A stretch of 64,000 nt of DNA from positions 2,295,501 through 2,359,500 of the forward strand of contig NZ_CP037920.1 of the NCBI RefSeq assembly GCF_007748195.1, written 5' to 3'. Source of the DNA: Gimesia aquarii. Lineage in GTDB: Bacteria; Planctomycetota; Planctomycetia; Planctomycetales; Planctomycetaceae. Numbering within the stretch: the first letter of the stretch is position 1; the number at the start of each line of letters is the position of its first letter. Made by a program: the position numbers and the translations under genes. The notes below the pieces were generated by a model that saw only the letters and a program-made list of their open reading frames with translations, was not told the origin of the DNA and did no database searches. Of this stretch, positions 8,053 to 16,683 are shown piece by piece.

Positions 8053-8634
8053 ATGAGTAAAACACAACGAACATCAAATGCTCGCAAACGAATCCTGGAA
8101 ACAGCTGAAAAGTTGTTTTATTCAGAAGGAATTCGATGTGTGGGAATCGACAGAGTCATTGCCGAAGCGGGCGTGGCTAAGATGACATTGTATAACCATT
8201 TTCCTTCTAAGGATGATTTGATTCTGGAAGTGTTGAAATACCGTGAGGAACAGTTTGATCAGTTTCTCAAGGAAAATATGAATCGTCACATTGAAGAAGG
8301 GATGAAACCGCTCAACGCATTTTTTATTGTATTACGAAATTGGTTTGAAAACCCAAGTTATAGAGGTTGTTCGTTTATTAATGCGACAGCAGAACTGGCA
8401 GATGCGACACACGCCGCTTCTCAGTTTAGCACAGAACATAAACGTCAATTCCATGAGATGTTAAAGCAGATTATTATTGATTCGGAAGGGAAGAAGGCCG
8501 CTGCTGCGGCACCCGCAATTGCCATTCTGGTTGAAGGGGCGATTGTGACCGCCGTCAGCGAAGGAACTCCCGAGGCAGCAGACATTGCCCGCGATGCGGC
8601 CTTTGATTTGATTGCAAAAGCGAAGCGAAGATAG
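8053..8634 (+). CDS. TetR/AcrR-family repressor
   Basis: A 193-residue TetR protein. The N-terminal HTH is clear: ARKRILETAEKLFYSEGIRCVGIDRVIAEAGVAKMTLYNHFPSKDDLILEVL (about residues 11-62), followed by an all-helical ligand domain containing NWFENPSYRGCSFINATAELAD, typical of the subgroup often next to oxidoreductases or hydrolases. The flanking ACAGAC-GTCTGT palindromes, one in its own promoter and one before the next operon, indicate autorepression and control of the AhpD-like/hydrolase operon. The ligand is unknown. Confidence 0.9.
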   Translation: MSKTQRTSNARKRILETAEKLFYSEGIRCVGIDRVIAEAGVAKMTLYNHFPSKDDLILEVLKYREEQFDQFLKENMNRHIEEGMKPLNAFFIVLRNWFENPSYRGCSFINATAELADATHAASQFSTEHKRQFHEMLKQIIIDSEGKKAAAAAPAIAILVEGAIVTAVSEGTPEAADIARDAAFDLIAKAKRR

Positions 8635-8660
8635 TTGTGTCTCTTTTTTTGATTGTGAAT

Positions 8661-8683
8661 ATACAGACCTGTCTGTATTTTTT
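8661..8683 (+). promoter_or_regulatory. second TetR operator, may double as a terminator
   Basis: ATACAGACCTGTCTGTAT (8661-8678) is a palindrome with 8-bp arms around CT and has the same core as the operator upstream of tetR. It is followed by seven T, so the transcript of tetR can fold a short hairpin (TACAGA/TCTGTA) before a U-tract. It lies 72 bases before the start of the next operon. Confidence 0.7.
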
Positions 8684-8749
8684 TGTTTGATGTTGGGTGA
8701 GTTGCCCGACAAATATTTTGAACTGTGATTGATGCGAAGGAGACGAACG

Positions 8750-9337
8750 ATGCAACGTTTAAATTCTGTTTCACCTGAAACTGCCACTGGTAAAGCCAAA
8801 ACTTTGTTGGACGGCGTCAAAGCGAAATTGGGTATCACTCCCAATATCATGAAAACGATGGCCAATTCTCCCGCGGTTCTGGATGCTTATCTCAAATTCA
8901 GTGGTTCTCTTGGTGCAGGCGCACTCTCCGCGAAAAACCGAGAGCAAATTGCTTTGAATGTGGGTGAGTTCAATCAATGTGGATACTGTCTGGCCGCCCA
9001 TTCTGCGATTGGAAAAAACCTAGGTCTCACAGCCGAGGAAATCCAGTCGAGTCGATCCGGATCCGATGCGGACGAAAAGACGAATGCTTTGATGAGATTC
9101 TCGCGGAAGATCGTTGAGAAACGCGGCTTTGTTTCAGATCAGGATCTTCAGGAGTTTCGTGACGCTGGTTTTGGTGATGCAGAAATCACCGAAGTGGTTG
9201 CCAATGTCGCATTGAATATCTTTACGAACTATTTCAATCACCTGGCTCAAACAGAAGTCGACTTCCCTGAAGTCGAAGCGTTGGCAGAAGAGTCTGTGGC
9301 TGCCTGTTCTACTGATGGCGGTAGCTGCTGCCACTAA
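8750..9337 (+). CDS. AhpD-like carboxymuconolactone decarboxylase family protein
   Basis: A 195-residue protein of the AhpD/CMD fold. The redox motif NQCGYCLAAHSAIGKNLGL (about residues 73-91) carries the CxxC and the downstream His of alkylhydroperoxidase-type members, preceded by KNREQIALNVGEF. It ends in CSTDGGSCCH, an unusual Cys-rich tail that might bind metal. ATG 8750 is chosen because AAGGAGA sits 6 bases upstream; an in-frame ATG at 8732 lacks this. It leads a TetR-controlled operon with a hydrolase and perhaps a PPOX protein. Confidence 0.85.
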   Translation: MQRLNSVSPETATGKAKTLLDGVKAKLGITPNIMKTMANSPAVLDAYLKFSGSLGAGALSAKNREQIALNVGEFNQCGYCLAAHSAIGKNLGLTAEEIQSSRSGSDADEKTNALMRFSRKIVEKRGFVSDQDLQEFRDAGFGDAEITEVVANVALNIFTNYFNHLAQTEVDFPEVEALAEESVAACSTDGGSCCH

Positions 9338-9395
9338 TTGATTCAGAAATTTAATACTTTTTAATAACAACACGTAAATTAAAGGGAGAAATAAA

Positions 9396-10361
9396 ATGCG
9401 ATCTTGGAAACAGACAGTCCTGACTCTGGTTGTGCTCGCTTTCGTGAGCACAACCGGATACAAAGTGCAGGCGGAAGCAGTTCATGACACGCAGGTTCTA
9501 CACCGAACAGTCAAAGTCAATGACCTCGACATCTTCTATCGGGAAGCAGGTCCCAAGGATGCGCCAACCGTTTTATTGTTACATGGGTTTCCTACGTCAT
9601 CGCATATGTTTCGCAACCTGATTCCCGCGTTAGCAGACAAGTATCATGTGGTTGCCCCGGACTATCCCGGTTATGGGCATAGTTCTGCGCCATCCGTTGA
9701 TAAATTTGAATATACCTTCGACAATCTGGCGAATGTCGTCGAAACGTTCACAGAACAGCTGGAGCTAAAAAAGTACTCACTCTATCTGATGGACTACGGG
9801 GCGCCGGTTGGCTTTCGGTTGGCCGTCAAACATCCGGAACGGGTTGATTCACTGATCATTCAGAATGGAAACGCATACGATGAAGGTCTCGATAACAAAT
9901 TCTGGGTTCCGATCAAAGAATACTGGAAGCATCGAACGACGGAACAGGGAGACAAATTGCGTGGATTCCTGACACTAGACGCCACCAAGTGGCAATACAC
10001 ACATGGCGTGCGAAACACGGAAACCATCAGTCCCGATACGTGGGGGCACGTGCAGCCTTTATTGGATCGACCTGGAAATCAGGAAATTCAATTAGCATTG
10101 TTCTACAGTTATGGCAGTAACCCGCCACTCTATCCGAAATGGCAGAAGTATTTACGTAAATACCAACCTCCTACCTTGATTGTCTGGGGAAAGAACGATC
10201 AAATCTTCCCCGATGCAGGGGCATACCCTTACAAACGCGACTTGAAAAACCTGGAATTTCATTTATTAGATACGGGACACTTCGCGCTGGAAGAAGATGG
10301 CGATAAGATCGCTCAAACAATGCGGAGTTTCCTGCACAGAAATGTGGCCACATCAAATTAA
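9396..10361 (+). CDS. secreted alpha/beta hydrolase, haloalkane dehalogenase/epoxide hydrolase-like
   Basis: The 321-residue precursor starts with a signal peptide ([28 protein letters not shown]) and continues with the oxyanion motif [15 protein letters not shown]. The nucleophile elbow reads LMDYGAPVG, giving Asp rather than Ser as nucleophile, as in haloalkane dehalogenases and epoxide hydrolases. The remaining triad candidates are Asp in [10 protein letters not shown] and His in [10 protein letters not shown]. Substrate is unknown. AAGGGAG lies upstream of the ATG. It is 58 bases downstream of the AhpD-like gene and a hairpin follows it. Confidence 0.85.
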   Translation: MRSWKQTVLTLVVLAFVSTTGYKVQAEAVHDTQVLHRTVKVNDLDIFYREAGPKDAPTVLLLHGFPTSSHMFRNLIPALADKYHVVAPDYPGYGHSSAPSVDKFEYTFDNLANVVETFTEQLELKKYSLYLMDYGAPVGFRLAVKHPERVDSLIIQNGNAYDEGLDNKFWVPIKEYWKHRTTEQGDKLRGFLTLDATKWQYTHGVRNTETISPDTWGHVQPLLDRPGNQEIQLALFYSYGSNPPLYPKWQKYLRKYQPPTLIVWGKNDQIFPDAGAYPYKRDLKNLEFHLLDTGHFALEEDGDKIAQTMRSFLHRNVATSN

Positions 10362-10383
10362 GTACCTGGCACTGGTCCTAGCG

Positions 10384-10422
10384 CCGGGTCTTGCGAAGTC
10401 ATTTGCAAGGCCCGGTGATTTT
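10384..10422 (+). terminator. hairpin terminator after the alpha/beta hydrolase gene
   Basis: CCGGGTCTTGC (10384-10394) pairs with GCAAGGCCCGG (10405-10415) across a 10-base loop, with one T-G wobble, and is followed by TGATTTTT. This probably ends most transcripts of the TetR-controlled operon before the PPOX gene. Confidence 0.65.
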
Positions 10423-10457
10423 TGATTTCCTTTCAGCATTTTTGGGGAAGCCGAGTG

Positions 10458-11078
10458 ATGCACGAGTACCCGAGTGATATCGCCTTTACACCGGCCGTCA
10501 AAACCATTCAAACACAAAAAGGTTCACGCTCCACTTATTCAAAAGTAGAGCGCGGGCATGGCTGGCTCACAGAAGTGACTCCGATACTCGAAGAATTCAT
10601 AGGAAGCCTGGACATGTTTTATCTGGGCACAACCAATGGAGCAGGACAACCTTATATTCAATACCGTGGGGGAAGCCGCGGCTTTCTCAAAGTAATCGAC
10701 CAGAAGACATTGGGCTTCGCAGACTTTGGCGGTAATCGGCAATATATTACGCTGGGGAATCTGTCTGAAAATCCCAAAGCGTTTCTGTTTCTGATGGATT
10801 ATGTCAACAGCCGCCGCATTAAACTCTGGGGAACGGCTAAAGTCGTTGAGGAAGATGAGGAATTAATCAATCGCTTACACGATCCGGAGTATCCAGCCAA
10901 ACCTGAACGAGCAATTCTGTTTTCGATTGAAGCCTGGGACATGAACTGCCATCAACACATTCACAGACGGTTTTCCCGAGAAGATATCTTACCGGTCATT
11001 GAAAAGCTGAAGGCTGAGAACGAGTTACTCAAAGAAAAAGTGACCAGACTCCAAAGTGCCTTAGAGTCTGGCCGTTGA
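10458..11078 (+). CDS. pyridoxamine 5'-phosphate oxidase-family flavoprotein
   Basis: A 206-residue PPOX-fold protein of the split-barrel flavin-binding class. FYLGTTNGAGQPYIQYRGGSRGFLKVIDQKTLGFADFGGNRQYITLGNLSENPKAFLFLMDY is the diagnostic core (about residues 48-110), and the C-terminal IEKLKAENELLKEKVTRLQSALE forms a short leucine-zipper-like coiled coil. Family members bind FMN or F420, but true pyridoxamine-phosphate oxidase activity is unlikely. ATG 10458 is chosen because GGGGAAG lies 7 bases upstream; a longer in-frame start lacks a site. Confidence 0.85.
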   Translation: MHEYPSDIAFTPAVKTIQTQKGSRSTYSKVERGHGWLTEVTPILEEFIGSLDMFYLGTTNGAGQPYIQYRGGSRGFLKVIDQKTLGFADFGGNRQYITLGNLSENPKAFLFLMDYVNSRRIKLWGTAKVVEEDEELINRLHDPEYPAKPERAILFSIEAWDMNCHQHIHRRFSREDILPVIEKLKAENELLKEKVTRLQSALESGR

Positions 11079-11079
11079 A

Positions 11080-11108
11080 GAAAGCAGTCACCCTTATAAA
11101 CTGCTTTC
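11080..11108. terminator. hairpin between convergent genes
   Basis: GAAAGCAGT (11080-11088) pairs perfectly with ACTGCTTTC (11100-11108) over an 11-base loop. It sits exactly between two convergent stop codons, where a bidirectional terminator is expected, although the T-tracts are weak on both sides. Confidence 0.5.
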
Positions 11109-11114
11109 TGATGA

Positions 11115-13538
11115 TCAGAAATTATTGTCGCTTGCATTTCCGGAACCGGTGTTCGTGCCCACTCCGTTTAGTGGTGTACCGGATAAGACGTTATAGCCTT
11201 TTGCTGTGTTTTGGGTCGCCGTGTTGTTTGAGAAAGTGGCTGTGTTAGCACCACTGAAAATATTCACGAAGAAACCATCGGCCGAGTTGCTCTGGGCACT
11301 GTTATTTGTAATTGTTCCGCCGACAATTGGTGCAATGAAATCGTATCCATTGAAAGTATTACTGACTGATACGTTATTACTGAATGTGCCACCAAGGAAG
11401 ACATCATCAAAATCAAAACCATCTTCCAGGTTTCCTGAGGCAAAGTTATTACTGATAGTACCGCCTGCGACATCATCGAAATCAAATCCATCATCTTTGT
11501 TATCAATCGCCGAATTATTGCTGATGATCGTTCCCGTGCCGACGGTATCCCCAAATTTGATTCCGTTCGTTACATTTTCACTCGCGACGTTTCCTGTGAA
11601 TGTCATGTTTGATACGTTATCAGCAAAATAGAACCCATTGAACCTGTTGTTACTTGCTGTGTTTCCAGAGAATGTGCCCCCCGTAATGTCTTGATCGAAG
11701 TAAAATCCGTCATCGTTCTTATCTGCAATGTTACTAGAGAACGTTCCACCAGAGATCGCACCGAAGAAAGCAAAACCTGCGAAATCATTGTCAATTGCTT
11801 GATTACCGCTGATAGTCCCTCCGGTCATCTGAAAAAAGTTGAATCCGAAGTTGTGATTATTATTGGCTATGTTATTTGAGAAAACTCCGTTAGACATGGT
11901 ACCAAAGAAAAAGAATCCATCTTCGCCATTATCTCGTGAGGTATTATTTGAAATGGTTCCTCCGCTGATATTAGTAAAAGTAAATCCATCATAGGTATTG
12001 TTGTGGGCCGTATTATGGGCGATGGTTCCCCCGCTGATCTCATTGGAACTGTAGAAGCCGTAATCGTTGTTTCTAAACGTATTCCCTGTGATACTGCCGC
12101 CGACAAAGTTTTCTATTTCAAGACCATCGTTGTCTGTCGTCGTCCCATTTGTGCTGAATGTATTGTCAATGATCGTTCCGTTGATCGTACCGTCTAAATG
12201 CGCTCCGTCTTCCAAAGCGCCACTAATCGTGTTGCAAGCCATTGTAAAGCCGCTGATGTTGTTCCCGTAAATTCCATTCTGGCCGCCAGTAATATTCATA
12301 CCCACGATGCTAGAGTTATCGGCCATGGTAAATACATCAATCGTATTGACCGTTCCATTGACCGTCGGTCGAGAACCATAATTGAAGCTGGCAACGGCAC
12401 CTGAATTACAACCGACGACGTTTACGCTCTTTCCACCAGCTAGTGCGAGCTGACCATTGTTAAAGACAAACCCAGTGCTGGTGTCAATCGTACCGGCACT
12501 ACCATCGAAGAGGACCACGCTGTTGGTTCCTGCACCGTTAAAGACCGCTTCGGCACCGACAGTATTGGCATCGATAACAGTAATGTTATTTAACACCTGA
12601 CCGGTCTGTTGAAGCTTGGCCTGTTCCACAGGTCCCCGTGCCTGATTCAATACGATATCGATATCACGTACAATCGGGTTGACCATACGGCGTTGGAACC
12701 GAGTCAGTTTTTGACTGTCCCCATTTCCCGGTAGAGGCACACGAATTGTCAACATGCCGGTGCCTTGCGAACCGCGCAACTCATCGTATTGATATTGACC
12801 CGCCAGGACCACACGCGATCCATTCCCTAGAAACGGTAAATCAAACATCCGAAATTCGACACGCGTCCGCGGTCCCGCCATTTCCTTAAAGCCGGGGGCG
12901 GAGTTATCAAAGTAATACCCGCCGACATACCCGCGCAGTTCAGCATCCACATTCATCTCATCAAAGGTTTTCAAGAGACGACCCACTTCAAAATCGGTTC
13001 CCCAGTACGCGCGTTCTTCGCCGCCCTGCACAACAATGTTATTTCCACTCAAGTATGCGGTAGACAGCGAATCAACCCGCTTTTGTTTTAGTGTAGGGAC
13101 ATAACCGTTGGCCCGGAAATCCCACTCAATACTCAGCAGTTCCACACCAAAACTTCCCTGACGAAAGATATTGCCATACTCACTACGGCGGACATCGAAG
13201 AAGCCATACGCGCCAGCAATCCACTGGTCATTCATCATTTGACGATAGCCGAGTCCGAAATTTCCCTCTGCTGAGGAGTCATCGAAGATATTGCCCCGCA
13301 AATCGGCAAAGAACAGACTTTCTTCATCTTGTGACAATGGAATAAACAATAACCCCTGTCCGGTATCGTTGACTCCACCTGCCATTCCCGAAAAGTCGAA
13401 GTAGGCACGATACAGGTAATCATCCTCTTCCAGCCAGGTGGGATCCTGGCCAGAAGTCTCGGATGGGACTAGAAGGAGTAACACGAGGGACGTAAAGAGG
13501 CTCAAAACAAATTGAAAGTGAGGAAATCGCGCAAGCAT
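11115..13538 (-). CDS. inverse-autotransporter-like barrel with right-handed beta-helix passenger
   Basis: The 807-residue protein begins with a signal peptide (to about residue 30). Residues about 45-280 look like an inverse autotransporter beta-domain: GLGYRQMMNDQWIAGAYGFFDVRRSEYGNIFRQGSFGVELLS and WDFRANGYVP match the family pattern. Residues about 310-800 are a parallel beta-helix of roughly 22-residue coils with the repeat G-x-I/F-S-x-N-x-A/T (for example GGTISNNTSRDNGEDGFFF). The barrel should sit in the outer membrane and present the helix outside. Barrel followed by passenger agrees with the inverse type. It is a single gene, transcribed away from the ACP-FGE gene. Confidence 0.75.
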   Translation of the reverse strand: MLARFPHFQFVLSLFTSLVLLLLVPSETSGQDPTWLEEDDYLYRAYFDFSGMAGGVNDTGQGLLFIPLSQDEESLFFADLRGNIFDDSSAEGNFGLGYRQMMNDQWIAGAYGFFDVRRSEYGNIFRQGSFGVELLSIEWDFRANGYVPTLKQKRVDSLSTAYLSGNNIVVQGGEERAYWGTDFEVGRLLKTFDEMNVDAELRGYVGGYYFDNSAPGFKEMAGPRTRVEFRMFDLPFLGNGSRVVLAGQYQYDELRGSQGTGMLTIRVPLPGNGDSQKLTRFQRRMVNPIVRDIDIVLNQARGPVEQAKLQQTGQVLNNITVIDANTVGAEAVFNGAGTNSVVLFDGSAGTIDTSTGFVFNNGQLALAGGKSVNVVGCNSGAVASFNYGSRPTVNGTVNTIDVFTMADNSSIVGMNITGGQNGIYGNNISGFTMACNTISGALEDGAHLDGTINGTIIDNTFSTNGTTTDNDGLEIENFVGGSITGNTFRNNDYGFYSSNEISGGTIAHNTAHNNTYDGFTFTNISGGTISNNTSRDNGEDGFFFFGTMSNGVFSNNIANNNHNFGFNFFQMTGGTISGNQAIDNDFAGFAFFGAISGGTFSSNIADKNDDGFYFDQDITGGTFSGNTASNNRFNGFYFADNVSNMTFTGNVASENVTNGIKFGDTVGTGTIISNNSAIDNKDDGFDFDDVAGGTISNNFASGNLEDGFDFDDVFLGGTFSNNVSVSNTFNGYDFIAPIVGGTITNNSAQSNSADGFFVNIFSGANTATFSNNTATQNTAKGYNVLSGTPLNGVGTNTGSGNASDNNF

Positions 13539-13752
13539 GAAAATCTCGTTGGTTTCTACAATTGTTTTAAATACAATCGATGTGTTTTACATGCAGGCCC
13601 TCAAGAGCTACTTCGACAGTATGGAGGGATTTGCTTCATTTTCTCTGGAGGTATAGTATTCACGAATAAGAACAAAGTGACCGACGTGACGATTAGTTAA
13701 AATACGAAACTTAAGATAAATGAAGTCGACGTTTCACTTAGAGGAACATTTT

Positions 13753-15054
13753 ATGACCACTAAACCACAGTTGCGACTTAGTGAGATCGAACAGAAAGTC
13801 TTAGATGTCGCGTCGGAACAGTTAGGTTTTCCGCGCGATGAGATTTCTCTCAGTGATAGACTGATTGAAGATCTTGGTTGTGATAGCTTGGATCTAATTG
13901 AGTTAATAATGGAGTTGGAAGAGGCGCTTGATACTGTGCTGCCCTCCGAATCTTCTGATCCTGTGTATAAGTCGATTTTCACTCGACAGCCCTTTCGGCT
14001 GAGTGACTTGGCAGAACTGGCTTACCTCAATCAGGGAACGGGGACACCTGGTCGAAGTCATCATTTTCGTCAACCAAAAACTGAAAAGGCACCGGCAGAA
14101 TTGTTCTCATTTACCCAGTTAGATGGACGCTGGGAAAGAAGCGGTTCGACTAAATCGAACTTATTTGAATCTGTTGAGACGAAAAATTCATACCCTCAGT
14201 TTCGCAGACGCTCTGACGGTATGCTGTGCATTCAGGTTCCCACTGCTGAAGTCGAAATTGGGAGCGATCGTCCCGATGCAATTGCGGATGAAAAACCAAA
14301 GCACATCGTCAAACTGGACACTTTCCTGATTGACGCTGAACCTGTTTCGACCACCGCCTATTGCCGGTTTTTGAATTCGATTGGTGAAGTCCCTGATTCC
14401 TATTTGACAGACTGGTTTGTGCTCGACCTCGATGATGATCGAGACATTCACATGTTAATCAGAAAGGAAGGATCAGAATGGCAGCCACTACCTGGCTGTG
14501 AAAAATGGCCCATGATTCTGGTTTCCTGGTATGGAGCGAATGCCTATTCACTCTGGGCGAATGATAAGCTTTGGCTGCGCTATCAGGATGAATCTCACAC
14601 AGACGCGGGCGGTTATCTGCCCACTGAAGCACAATGGGAATACGCGGCCAGAGGACAATATTCGCAGCCTTATCCGTGGGGATCTGAATCACCATCACAG
14701 GATAGAATGCGATTTGGCTTTCATCGAAAGTCTGTCAGTTATGATGTCAGCGAACTCCCATTGGCTGATGTCAATGCCAGGTTAGGGATGTCGCTCTTTG
14801 GTCTGCATCATATGGCGGGGAATGTCTGGCAGTGGTGCCGAGACTGGTACGACGCTGAATTCTATCAAAGTCCGGAAGCCATAGAGCATAATCCCCTCAA
14901 CCAGACAAACACTCGTGTGCGCAGTGAACGCGGTGGAAGCTGGGTAGGACCCTCCCAATTATGCCACAGCTCCTATCGCCGCGGCCGCACACCACTGGCA
15001 AGAGGTCGCTGCCTCGGTTTTCGCTGTATCAGTTCCGTCGAAGACATTGCCTGA
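13753..15054 (+). CDS. acyl-carrier-protein domain fused to FGE/sulfatase-modifying-factor domain
   Basis: Residues about 8-95 form an acyl carrier domain with the phosphopantetheine site LGCDSLDLIELIMELEE. Residues about 155-430 form an FGE-sulfatase domain (TAEVEIGSDRPDAIADEKPKHIV, LPTEAQWEYAARG, HHMAGNVWQWCRDWY, RGGSWVGPSQLCHSSYRRGR, GFRC). True FGE has two active-site Cys in the CHxSYC motif; here the second is Arg, so formylglycine synthesis is doubtful. Such domains also occur in iron enzymes and binding proteins. ATG 13753 is chosen for AGAGGA upstream. The ACP fusion suggests it acts on a carrier-bound substrate; the gene precedes the NAD block in the same direction. Confidence 0.78.
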   Translation: MTTKPQLRLSEIEQKVLDVASEQLGFPRDEISLSDRLIEDLGCDSLDLIELIMELEEALDTVLPSESSDPVYKSIFTRQPFRLSDLAELAYLNQGTGTPGRSHHFRQPKTEKAPAELFSFTQLDGRWERSGSTKSNLFESVETKNSYPQFRRRSDGMLCIQVPTAEVEIGSDRPDAIADEKPKHIVKLDTFLIDAEPVSTTAYCRFLNSIGEVPDSYLTDWFVLDLDDDRDIHMLIRKEGSEWQPLPGCEKWPMILVSWYGANAYSLWANDKLWLRYQDESHTDAGGYLPTEAQWEYAARGQYSQPYPWGSESPSQDRMRFGFHRKSVSYDVSELPLADVNARLGMSLFGLHHMAGNVWQWCRDWYDAEFYQSPEAIEHNPLNQTNTRVRSERGGSWVGPSQLCHSSYRRGRTPLARGRCLGFRCISSVEDIA

Positions 15055-15099
15055 ATTTCTAGTGATTTCCATTTTTAAGGAAAAATGAGCAACAGCAGA

Positions 15100-15135
15100 T
15101 TGACTTCGCAATACTTAGTGTTTATAATACACTAA
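15100..15135 (+). promoter_or_regulatory. pncB promoter with NrtR-type operator
   Basis: A near-consensus promoter TTGACT (15100-15105), 17 bases, TATAAT (15123-15128). The -10 box is the centre of a palindrome with perfect arms TTAGTGT (15115-15121) and ACACTAA (15129-15135). An 18/21-identical element lies upstream of nrtR (18727-18747). NrtR repressors bind such palindromes in NAD salvage genes; assignment to this NrtR is inferred. Confidence 0.85.
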
Positions 15136-15161
15136 CTTTAGTGGAAACGGAGGTCAGATCA

Positions 15162-16637
15162 ATGTCAACACTCATGAAAATCTATGGAACGCCTTTAGCA
15201 CTGCTTACTGATCTCTACCAACTCACGATGGCCCAGGGTTATTGGAAAACAGGTCGCGCAGAGCAAGAAGCCGTGTTTCATATGTTCTTCCGGAAAAATC
15301 CATTTCAAGGTGGGTTTACCATCGCTGCCGGACTGGAGTACGTTCTGAATTATTTGAACCAATTCCGATTTACGCTTGATGATATTGACTATCTTTCCGT
15401 ACTGGAAGGAAACGACGGTCGTCCCCTCTTTGCAAAAGAATTTTTGGATTATCTCTCTAAGTTAGAACTGCGTTGTGACCTGGATGCTGTACCCGAGGGT
15501 ACGGTTGTTTTTCCCCATGAACCACTGGTTCGAGTAAAAGGTCCCATCCTCCAGTGCCAAATTCTGGAGACAGCGCTATTAAATATTGTGAATTATCAGA
15601 CTTTGATTGCGACCAAGTCAGCTCGTATCTGTGCGGCAACGGGTGGTGAGCCTGTCCTAGAGTTTGGTCTGAGACGTGCTCAGGGAATTGATGGTGCACT
15701 GGCTGCCAGCCGCGCGGCATACATTGGTGGCTGTGCGGCAACCTCAAATGTATTGGCTGGAAAACTATTTGATATTCCCGTGAAAGGAACGCACGCTCAC
15801 AGCTGGGTGATGTCTTTCAACGATGAACTTTCCGCATTTGAAGAATATGCAACCGCAATGCCCAACAACTGTGTATTCCTTGTTGATACCTATGACACGT
15901 TGGATGGTGTTCGCAACGCAATCCAGGTGGGTTTACGGCTTCGAGAATCGGGTCACGAGATGGTGGGGATTCGTCTCGATTCCGGTGATTTGGCTTATTT
16001 AAGTATCGAGGCACGGCAGTTATTAGATCAGGCTGGTTTCTCCAATGCGTCGATTGTTGCCAGTAATGATCTCGATGAAGGCATTATTACCAGCCTTAAA
16101 GAGCAAGGTGCTAAGATCGCCGTCTGGGGAGTGGGAACAAAATTGGTGACTGCTTACGATCAGCCGGCATTGGGAGGTGTCTACAAACTGGGAGCGATAC
16201 AGAACGAAGAGGGACGTTGGGAACCCAAAGTGAAGTTATCGGAGCAGGCCATCAAAACGTCGACTCCGGGCATTTTGCAAGTACGCCGTTTTCGTAACGG
16301 GGAAGGGGCGATTGCCGATATGATTTATAACGAATTGAATATGAACTCCTTAAACACAGTTATGGTCGACCCGTTGGATCCAACACGTCACCGCCATTTT
16401 GAAAAGGATCTGGTCGGAGATGACTTGTTGATTCCCATCGTTCGCAAGGGAGACACGGTTCATGACTGTGAGCCACTCACGGCAATCCGAGAACGGGTTC
16501 AACAGCAGCTTGGTCTATTCCATGCCGGAATTCGGCGACATGTCAAACCACATCAGTATCCGGTAGGGCTCGAAGAAGAGTTGCATCAGTTAAAAACGGA
16601 ATGGATTCTCCGGGCGAGGCAGCCACAATCAAAATAA
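15162..16637 (+). CDS. pncB: nicotinate phosphoribosyltransferase
   Basis: The 491-residue enzyme converts nicotinate and PRPP to nicotinate mononucleotide, using ATP, the entry step of NAD salvage. Diagnostic stretches are [18 protein letters not shown] (start), [34 protein letters not shown] and [11 protein letters not shown] with the conserved His, [11 protein letters not shown] and [21 protein letters not shown]. Length is typical of the long PncB subgroup. ATG 15162 has GGAGG 8 bases upstream. It heads the NAD block, with nadE 46 bases downstream, and sits behind the NrtR-type operator. Confidence 0.95.
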   Translation: MSTLMKIYGTPLALLTDLYQLTMAQGYWKTGRAEQEAVFHMFFRKNPFQGGFTIAAGLEYVLNYLNQFRFTLDDIDYLSVLEGNDGRPLFAKEFLDYLSKLELRCDLDAVPEGTVVFPHEPLVRVKGPILQCQILETALLNIVNYQTLIATKSARICAATGGEPVLEFGLRRAQGIDGALAASRAAYIGGCAATSNVLAGKLFDIPVKGTHAHSWVMSFNDELSAFEEYATAMPNNCVFLVDTYDTLDGVRNAIQVGLRLRESGHEMVGIRLDSGDLAYLSIEARQLLDQAGFSNASIVASNDLDEGIITSLKEQGAKIAVWGVGTKLVTAYDQPALGGVYKLGAIQNEEGRWEPKVKLSEQAIKTSTPGILQVRRFRNGEGAIADMIYNELNMNSLNTVMVDPLDPTRHRHFEKDLVGDDLLIPIVRKGDTVHDCEPLTAIRERVQQQLGLFHAGIRRHVKPHQYPVGLEEELHQLKTEWILRARQPQSK

Positions 16638-16683
16638 TAACAGACGATGAGATAACCACAGTAGAAAATGAATTGACACGATC

